From positions 1-19,065 of the forward strand of contig JBHAEC010000038.1 in NCBI GenBank assembly GCA_041855385.1: a stretch of 19,065 nt of DNA. The letters run 5' to 3'. The notes under the pieces were generated by a model that saw only the letters and a list, made by a program, of their open reading frames with translations, did not search any database and was not told where the DNA came from. Positions 14,744 to 19,065 of this stretch are shown one piece after another; the first letter of the stretch is position 1; every line of letters starts with the position of its first letter. Made by a program: the position numbers and the translations under genes. This DNA comes from JBHAEC01 sp041855385 (GTDB lineage: Bacteria; Bacillota; Negativicutes; Veillonellales; Veillonellaceae).

Positions 14744-15478
14744 TTGATATTCCTCCCGAATAATTGTTCCCTCATTCTTTGAAAAGGTCGATCTTACATG
14801 GATAGGCACTTTAAAGCGACTCCCTATTTCTACTGCACGTGGTTGCATAACACCGGCACCTAATCGGGCCAGCTCCAACATTTCTCCATAAGTTATTTCC
14901 GGAAGTTTTACCGCCTGAGGAACCACTCGAGGGTCAGTAGAGTACACACCTTCGACATCTGTAAAGATTTCACACACATCTGCCTGCATAGCTCCTGCCA
15001 ACGCTACCGCCGTTGTGTCGGAACCGCCACGCCCGAGAGTCGTAATATCTCCCTCTTCAGTAATCCCTTGAAAACCTGCCACAACTACAATATATCCTTC
15101 TCGCAATGCCTTTACTACACGCTTGGGATCAATGGACAATATTTGTCCCTTTCCATGGGCATCACTGGAAGATATTCCTGCCTGAAACCCTGTCATAGAA
15201 ATAGCTTTTTGCCCTCTTTCTTCAAATGCCATGGCCATGAGAGCTATAGACATTTGCTCACCTGTAGACAAAAGCATATCCATCTCGCGACCATAAGGCC
15301 TATGGGTAATTTTCTTTGCTAAATCCAGTAAATCATCAGTTGTATCTCCCATCGCCGACACAACAATAACAATTTGGTCATCCTCCTGCTTTTCACTAAG
15401 CACGCGCTCCACAATGCCAAACATCTTCTCCGGTGTTGCCACGGAGCTTCCACCAAATTTTTTAACAATTAATGCCAC
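14258..15478 (-). CDS. lysC: Aspartate kinase LysC
   Basis: Aspartokinase phosphorylates L-aspartate, the committed step towards lysine, diaminopimelate, threonine and methionine. The chosen protein has 406 aa. The kinase domain has VKKFGGSSV at the N-terminus, STGEQMSIALMAM and TTLGRGGSDTTAVALA in the middle, and FTDVEGVYSTDPR. Two ACT domains follow from about residue 260, with VENKPGFAYKVFKALAD and SVVGAGMLGTPGVAAKMF, and the effector-type segment ISTSEISITCLI near the end. The frame begins at ATG 15484, but an AGAGGG site abuts that ATG with no spacing. The GTG at 15478 lies six bases beyond the site and gives MALIVKKFGG, the usual start of the family, so I prefer it. A second internal start is listed separately. 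The leader is short and no lysine riboswitch was seen. Confidence 0.95.
   Translation of the reverse strand: MALIVKKFGGSSVATPEKMFGIVERVLSEKQEDDQIVIVVSAMGDTTDDLLDLAKKITHRPYGREMDMLLSTGEQMSIALMAMAFEERGQKAISMTGFQAGISSSDAHGKGQILSIDPKRVVKALREGYIVVVAGFQGITEEGDITTLGRGGSDTTAVALAGAMQADVCEIFTDVEGVYSTDPRVVPQAVKLPEITYGEMLELARLGAGVMQPRAVEIGSRFKVPIHVRSTFSKNEGTIIREEYQMEGNKRSVTGIAHDFNTAKIGLLGVENKPGFAYKVFKALADKNVVVDMIVQSVHEANRDQIDVMFTTTKEDAVLAEAVIAELRESLHIREVVVDMNMAKVSVVGAGMLGTPGVAAKMFGVMAKEGINIESISTSEISITCLINRDSAERAVAAIHKEIFGE
14751..14757 (-). promoter_or_regulatory. Internal ribosome binding site for the LysC beta subunit
   Basis: GGGAGGA lies inside the lysC coding region, seven bases before the in-frame ATG at 14743. 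The encoded residues (REEYQ) do not force this exact base choice, which makes selection for a ribosome binding site plausible. Confidence 0.7.
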
Positions 15479-15524
15479 TGTCATCCCTCTCTTACTGTTT
15501 TTTATAAGCTTTTCTTAATTGCCA

Positions 15525-15554
15525 ATTTTACCACATTTTTCTATTCTATGTAAA
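15525..15554 (-). promoter_or_regulatory. Predicted lysC promoter
   Basis: TTTACA (15554-15549) and TAAAAT (15530-15525) are spaced by 18 bases, with TGG giving an extended -10. It lies about 47 bases before the preferred GTG start. The resulting leader of roughly 40 bases is too short for a lysine riboswitch or T-box, so classical leader control of lysC is unlikely if this is the main promoter. The stretch 15555-15683 upstream shows no gene and no structure I recognise. Confidence 0.5.
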
Positions 15555-15670
15555 CATTCTTCCCCCTCAAATGCTTATGCCTTTCATAGAAGTATCTGGT
15601 GCATCTTATCTATCTTCTCTTATTTCAAAGGCAAGATAATTTAATAAAATAGTAGGACTCACCACAGTAA

Positions 15671-15723
15671 ACATTATAAAAGAAAAAAGGAACACGAAGA
15701 AAATATCCTTTGTGTTCCTTTTT
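15671..15723 (-). terminator. Intrinsic terminator after the superoxide reductase gene
   Basis: The arms AAAAAGGAACAC (15684-15695) and GTGTTCCTTTTT (15712-15723) form a 12-bp stem, extendable inward by GAAG/CTTT pairing with one wobble. On the minus strand the 3' arm ends in TTTTTT and continues as CTTTTAT, a good U-tract. The plus strand also ends in T5, so some bidirectional activity is possible. It lies about 32 bases after the stop codon. Confidence 0.85.
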
Positions 15724-15755
15724 AATAGGACAATCACTTAAAACAAGGGAAAATG

Positions 15756-16148
15756 CTATTCCACCACAATATCTTTTTCAGTTTCCCATAAACCGTGAAT
15801 ATTGCAATAAGATGTGGCAATCAACTTGCCGGATTTTTTAAAGCTTGCTGTCACAACCCCGGCCGGTTCTGCAAAAACAGGACCTTCATTAGCACCAGCC
15901 GCTGCTTCTCCGTGTACATTAAATTCCAAGCGAGCCACTTCATAAGGCAGCTGAGTGTCTTTTGCTACATAATACAGTTTTATCCAGCTGATATGATGTT
16001 CCGTGGTGTTCGGGTGAGCAATATCATGTCCTACGGACAAACCTATTTTCACATGCTCTCCGGCTTTAACTGTATCAGCCACCTCGATAGAAGGTGCGTG
16101 TTTTTCCGTTTTGAAATCCGCAAATCTTACATATTCACTTAATGCCAT
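15756..16148 (-). CDS. Superoxide reductase (neelaredoxin / class II desulfoferrodoxin)
   Basis: This enzyme reduces superoxide to hydrogen peroxide without making oxygen, a typical defence of anaerobes. The chosen protein has 130 aa and is the one-iron type: there is no N-terminal desulforedoxin domain with a Cys4 centre. Active-site features are EKH (15-17), with Glu and Lys near the iron and His17 a likely ligand, HPNTTEHHI (45-53), supplying His45 and His51, and SYCNIHGLW (113-121), supplying Cys115 and His118. This is the His4-Cys set of the family, as in the Pyrococcus enzyme. The open frame begins at 16199, but the ATG at 16148 has GAGGAGG at the right distance and gives the usual start. 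It has its own promoter and terminator. The electron donor is probably a rubredoxin, not seen here. Confidence 0.95.
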   Translation of the reverse strand: MALSEYVRFADFKTEKHAPSIEVADTVKAGEHVKIGLSVGHDIAHPNTTEHHISWIKLYYVAKDTQLPYEVARLEFNVHGEAAAGANEGPVFAEPAGVVTASFKKSGKLIATSYCNIHGLWETEKDIVVE

Positions 16149-16165
16149 ATAATATCCTCCTCTAC

Positions 16166-16183
16166 TTAAGAAACTCTTCTTAA
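16166..16183 (-). promoter_or_regulatory. Inverted repeat in the superoxide reductase leader
   Basis: TTAAGAA (16166-16172) and TTCTTAA (16177-16183) form a 7-4-7 inverted repeat between the predicted transcription start and the ribosome binding site. It could be a repressor operator or a short hairpin that influences translation. It does not match the PerR consensus. The repeat is seen; the function is speculation. Confidence 0.35.
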
Positions 16184-16205
16184 AACATGTTCTTACCATG
16201 CTTTA

Positions 16206-16234
16206 ATTATACCGAATTTTTTCGATTTATTCAA
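16206..16234 (-). promoter_or_regulatory. Predicted superoxide reductase promoter
   Basis: TTGAAT (16234-16229) and a perfect TATAAT (16211-16206) are spaced by 17 bases. The element lies directly after the cobO stop codon, and the expected start near 16199 gives a leader of about 50 bases. No terminator separates cobO from it, so read-through from the cobalamin genes is also possible. Confidence 0.7.
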
Positions 16235-16242
16235 GAGGAGGA

Positions 16243-16782
16243 TTAAAATTCTATTCCTCTGGCTGCCTTTATACCCTGCTTATACGCGTGCTTTACCATG
16301 CGCATCTCCGTTACCGTATCGGCCACATCAATAACTTCCTGAGGCGCATTACGCCCCGTCAAGATCATATGAAGTCGTTTCGGCTTATTATTCAGCAGCT
16401 CTAAAACTTGACCTGTTTCAAGCATACCATAAGAAATGGCATAATTTATTTCATCTAAAACAACAAGATCCCAGGCATCGGAAGTGACTTCTCTTTTTAC
16501 CATTTCCCAAGCTTCCTTTGCTAGTGCTTCATGCTCTTTCAGCGTTTCTTCCGTAGGCTTTTGACGATGATAAACAAAACCCTTTCCCATAGGTCGTATT
16601 TCTATATTATCGCCCAGTTTTTTAATGCCTTCCAGCTCACCATATTTATAGCTTCCCTTGATAAACTGCAAGACAAGAACTTTTAATCCGTTACCGGCTG
16701 CACGAAGCGCCGTTCCTAATGCCGCCGTAGTTTTACCTTTGCCTTCTCCTGTATTAACCAGGATGACTCCCCGCTCTGTCAT
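16243..16782 (-). CDS. cobO: Cob(I)yrinic acid a,c-diamide adenosyltransferase CobO/BtuR (CobA family)
   Basis: This enzyme transfers the 5'-deoxyadenosyl group of ATP to the cobalt of cob(I)alamin or its corrinoid precursors. The protein has 179 aa. The N-terminal P-loop GEGKGKTT is at 12-19. LQFIKG (38-43), VVLDEINYAISYGM (107-120) and ILTGRNAP are typical of the CobA/BtuR family, and it ends in the conserved HAYKQGIKAARGIEF. The ATG at 16782 has a modest GAGG site and lies six bases after cbiA. Its position after cbiL and cbiA fits adenosylation of cobyrinate a,c-diamide, the product of CbiA. It is distinct from the unrelated PduO and EutT adenosyltransferases. Confidence 0.95.
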   Translation of the reverse strand: MTERGVILVNTGEGKGKTTAALGTALRAAGNGLKVLVLQFIKGSYKYGELEGIKKLGDNIEIRPMGKGFVYHRQKPTEETLKEHEALAKEAWEMVKREVTSDAWDLVVLDEINYAISYGMLETGQVLELLNNKPKRLHMILTGRNAPQEVIDVADTVTEMRMVKHAYKQGIKAARGIEF

Positions 16783-16788
16783 AAGGCC

Positions 16789-18180
16789 TCACTTATTTTT
16801 ACTATAAGCTTCGCAGAAGTCAATAAAGCGTTTAGCTGCACCTTCATTGCCGGCAAAGTTAATATGTAAATACGAAGCCAAAATATTTCTCTTTCCGCCT
16901 GTATTAATATATCCGCCTAAATGAGAAGATGTATTTCTTGCCCCTTGCATAGAAAACGCCCAAGGAAAATCTTCTGCCTTCATGGTAGGCGTTACTGTCG
17001 AAAAGTGAAACTCGTGTCCTCTAAGCTCTTCTCCTGCCTGTACGAGGATATTGTCCGAAATAGCATGGGCCGTTACATAACCTACGCGTTGTAGTTGACT
17101 TTTCATTTCGCAATTTTGAGGAACTAAGCCCACCATTTCATATTCCTGTTTATCGAAACTGGAAATGCTATTACACAGATACATTAACCCTCCACATTCT
17201 GCATAAATGGGCATCCCTTTTTCTCCGGCGGTTTTAATTTGCATCCTCATTTCCTTATTTCTCTGTAAAAAGGACAAGAACATTTCAGGGAACCCGCCAC
17301 CCAAAATTAATCCATCTACGTCAGGCAATTCTTTGTCGTGTAAAGGACTAAAATACACAAGCTCCGCCCCCGCCTTTTCAAGGGCAGACAAACTTGCCGG
17401 ATAGTAGAAAGAAAACGCCTCATCCAGGGCTACACCGAGTTTAGCTCTCTTTTGGGTTTCTCCTTCCGCTTCGATTTCCACCTCTAAATCGGGAGCAGAT
17501 TCCGCCAACATTTCAAGATAATCCAAGTTTACCTGGGTTTTCATGGCTTCCTTAATGGCACGTAACATTTCTTCAGGATTCGTTTCCGTTACAGGCGTCA
17601 ATCCCAAGTGTCTCTCAGGGGTAGAAAGTTGATCATCACGGCGAACGCCACCCACTACGGGAATACCCAATTTTTCCAGAGCCTGTTTGATAATATTTTC
17701 ATGATTATCCCTGCCCAAACGATTTAAAAGAACCGCCGCGATATGCACATCCGGATCATAATCCTTAAATCCCTTCGCGATGGCCGCCGCACTTTCCCCC
17801 ATAGATTTGGCATTAATAACCAAAATCACGGGTGCTTTTAAGCGTTTAGCAATTTCAGCCGTGGAACTGATGCCCTTCATGCCGCCATCATAAAGCCCCA
17901 TTACACCTTCAATGATGGCTAAATCCGCATCTTTTGCGGTCTCCGCAAAAAAAGGCTCCATCTTCTTTGCCGGTACCAACCAACTATCTAAATTATACGA
18001 CTCTCTGCCACTGGCCATTCGATGAAATCCGGGATCAATGTAGTCTGGTCCCACCTTGTAAGACTGAACTGTTTTTCCTTTTTCCTTATACGCAGCCAAA
18101 AGACCTGCTACAATTGTCGTTTTTCCAACGCCAGAGCTAGTTCCGGCAATGACGATTCTAGGAATATGATATGTTGCCAT
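16789..18180 (-). CDS. cbiA: Cobyrinate a,c-diamide synthase CbiA/CobB
   Basis: This glutamine-dependent enzyme amidates the a and c side chains of cobyrinic acid at the cost of ATP. The protein has 463 aa, the usual length. The N-terminal dethiobiotin-synthetase-like domain carries the P-loop GTSSGVGKTT (13-22), YKVGPDYIDPGFH (41-53) and EGVMGLYDG (91-99). The C-terminal class I glutamine amidotransferase domain has DGLILGGGFPE (289-299), the nucleophile Cys329 in YAECGG, and the active-site His439 in SYLHINF. The GPDYIDP and GGGFPE motifs favour CbiA over the related cobyrate synthase CbiP. The ATG at 18180 follows AAAGGAGAG. It lies 25 bases after cbiL and six before cobO. Confidence 0.95.
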   Translation of the reverse strand: MATYHIPRIVIAGTSSGVGKTTIVAGLLAAYKEKGKTVQSYKVGPDYIDPGFHRMASGRESYNLDSWLVPAKKMEPFFAETAKDADLAIIEGVMGLYDGGMKGISSTAEIAKRLKAPVILVINAKSMGESAAAIAKGFKDYDPDVHIAAVLLNRLGRDNHENIIKQALEKLGIPVVGGVRRDDQLSTPERHLGLTPVTETNPEEMLRAIKEAMKTQVNLDYLEMLAESAPDLEVEIEAEGETQKRAKLGVALDEAFSFYYPASLSALEKAGAELVYFSPLHDKELPDVDGLILGGGFPEMFLSFLQRNKEMRMQIKTAGEKGMPIYAECGGLMYLCNSISSFDKQEYEMVGLVPQNCEMKSQLQRVGYVTAHAISDNILVQAGEELRGHEFHFSTVTPTMKAEDFPWAFSMQGARNTSSHLGGYINTGGKRNILASYLHINFAGNEGAAKRFIDFCEAYSKNK

Positions 18181-18205
18181 AATCCTCTCTCCTTTAATTA
18201 CAAAA

Positions 18206-18913
18206 TTATCGATCTTTTCGTTTTGTCAAAATTGTAGACAAATAATTCAACTCTATATTTGGATCAAGTGTCGCCAAGTTTCGATGCACCACTTCATCGT
18301 CCAACCCTACTCGGCTGATCATTACCGCCTCATCAGCCATATCATGTTTTAACAAAGTTTCCCTTACTTCTGCAAAATTTTTGTACACTTTCATAATAAC
18401 CGCATCATCCGCCACCGCCAACACGGCATCAATTTTTTCCTTAGGAGCCGTAGCGGGAACGATAGCAAGAACTTCTTCTTTTTCTACAATAGGATATCCC
18501 AAATGAGCACCTATTGCACAAAAAGCTGTAACGCCGGGAACCGTTTCAATCTCATAACCGCTATTTTCAATCAAGCGATATATATACATATAGGTACTAT
18601 AAAACATAGGGTCTCCCAAGGTTAAAAACACCACTTTTTTCCCCGATTCCAGAAAAGACAAAATAACCGCTTTTGTCTCAAGCCATGCGTCACTCATTAC
18701 CTTTTCATCCAACACCATGGGAAAAACTACCGGCACAACTTCTGTATGGTCTTGAATATATGGCTGTGCAATTTGCAATGCCACGGAGCCCTCTTTTTTT
18801 TCCGTCTTTGGCGTAATGATAATATCCGCCTCACTGACAATACGAGCGGCCTTTACCGTCATTAATTCCGCATCTCCGGGGCCAACTCCAATACCATATA
18901 ATTTACCTTTCAT
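18206..18913 (-). CDS. cbiL: Precorrin-2 / cobalt-precorrin-2 C(20)-methyltransferase CbiL
   Basis: CbiL is a SAM-dependent methyltransferase of the tetrapyrrole methylase fold that methylates C20 of (cobalt-)precorrin-2 in corrin ring synthesis. The chosen protein has 235 aa. It shows the N-terminal GIGVGPGD (7-14), LMTVKAARI (17-25), FLTLGDPMFYSTY (96-108), which is typical of the C20 enzyme, and VPGVTAF (125-131). The frame is open to 18985, but the ATG at 18913 has AGGAG eight bases upstream and gives the standard MKGKLYGIGVGPGD start. It precedes cbiA and cobO on the same strand. Whether it acts on the cobalt-loaded or cobalt-free substrate cannot be told from this window. Confidence 0.92.
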   Translation of the reverse strand: MKGKLYGIGVGPGDAELMTVKAARIVSEADIIITPKTEKKEGSVALQIAQPYIQDHTEVVPVVFPMVLDEKVMSDAWLETKAVILSFLESGKKVVFLTLGDPMFYSTYMYIYRLIENSGYEIETVPGVTAFCAIGAHLGYPIVEKEEVLAIVPATAPKEKIDAVLAVADDAVIMKVYKNFAEVRETLLKHDMADEAVMISRVGLDDEVVHRNLATLDPNIELNYLSTILTKRKDR

Positions 18914-18973
18914 CACATTCACTCCTATAATTATATTTTTATAAAAATAACTTTCCTGTTTCGCATATTTTAT

Positions 18974-19002
18974 ATTATATAGCATCCAAGATTTTTGGTC
19001 TA
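18974..19002 (-). promoter_or_regulatory. Possible weak promoter of the cbiL unit
   Basis: TATAAT at 18979-18974 is a perfect -10. The only spaced partner is TAGACC (19002-18997) at 17 bases, a poor -35. Further downstream, 18934-18949 is a perfect 16-base AT palindrome in the leader. The cbiL gene may instead be read from the preceding gene. No cobalamin riboswitch is visible in the roughly 95 bases between the upstream tail and cbiL. Confidence 0.3.
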
Positions 19003-19009
19003 TCTCAAT

Positions 19010-19065
19010 CTACATCCCGCTCTTGTCTTTTATAGCATCTTCTATATGCCGAATGTAAATATCCT
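19010..19065 (-). CDS. Possible C-terminal tail of an upstream gene (partial)
   Basis: Entering from the window edge on the minus strand, one frame reads DIYIRHIEDAIKDKSGM and then stops at 19010. Its composition looks like a protein end, and 97 bases separate it from cbiL. A sequence with HI-x-x-A near the C-terminus could fit a CbiK-type cobaltochelatase, which would make sense upstream of cbiL, but 17 residues cannot identify a family. The other two frames also stop nearby, so this may not be a gene at all. Confidence 0.35.
   Translation of the reverse strand, partial: DIYIRHIEDAIKDKSGM

Noticed and set aside
15555..15670. Possible riboswitch or small RNA in the gap upstream of lysC
   Set aside because: Read on both strands, I found no lysine-riboswitch or T-box core and no stable long stem apart from the superoxide reductase terminator.
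16149..16199. 17-codon upstream extension of the superoxide reductase
   Set aside because: It covers the leader and palindrome next to a good promoter; the family normally starts at the ATG at 16148, which has a strong GAGGAGG site.
16212..16228. Small CGAA/TTCG hairpin after cobO as a terminator
   Set aside because: The stem is only 4 bp with no following U-tract, and it lies within the spacer of the superoxide reductase promoter.
18914..18985. 24-codon upstream extension of cbiL
   Set aside because: AT-rich leader sequence without family resemblance; the ATG at 18913 has an AGGAG site and gives the standard start.

Overview
The window is a low-to-moderate-GC bacterial chromosome segment in which every supported gene (20 complete or partial CDS plus one uncertain tail) lies on the minus strand, with strong AGGAGG-type ribosome binding sites. 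Firmicute-style Shine-Dalgarno sequences, a meso-diaminopimelate-type MurE (DNPR motif), GluQ, a rubredoxin-type-domain-free superoxide reductase and an anaerobic-type cobalamin pathway together suggest a diderm anaerobic Firmicute, most likely Negativicutes (Veillonella/Dialister/Megasphaera-like). The lineage is inferred from gene content and protein resemblance, not from a search.

Read in the direction of transcription (high to low coordinates): (1) 19065-16243, cobalamin genes: possible tail of an upstream gene, cbiL, cbiA, cobO. (2) 16234-15684, superoxide reductase with its own promoter, a palindromic leader and a terminator. (3) 15554-13862, lysC with an internal start for a separate regulatory (beta) subunit, a translationally coupled unknown 99-aa gene, and a strong terminator. 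(4) 13789-9771, a large M16C zinc peptidase and gluQ (tRNA-Asp queuosine glutamylation). (5) 9774-8883, a CoA-binding Rossmann protein and a thioredoxin with a CGYC active site, driven by a promoter with consensus -35 and -10 hexamers whose -35 overlaps the gluQ stop, and closed by a terminator. (6) 8741-1, the division and cell wall (dcw) cluster: mraZ, rsmH, ftsL, murE, murF, mraY, murD, murG and the start of murC.

The dcw cluster builds UDP-MurNAc-pentapeptide (MurC/D/E/F) and the lipid I and lipid II carriers (MraY, MurG). It is very compact, but it lacks both the FtsI-type transpeptidase normally found between ftsL and murE and the FtsW flippase/polymerase-family gene normally found between murD and murG. 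Aspartokinase LysC (region 3) feeds the diaminopimelate that MurE adds. A set of exactly 10-bp-spaced TGG-type repeats overlaps the mraZ promoter and is a good candidate for the MraZ autoregulatory operator.

No mobile element, CRISPR array, tRNA or rRNA was seen. No wholly new system was recognised. The most useful leads are the missing FtsW/FtsI pair, the mutually exclusive hairpins and micro-ORF in the ftsL-murE gap, the MraZ operator, the internal lysC start, and the unknown gene coupled to lysC.
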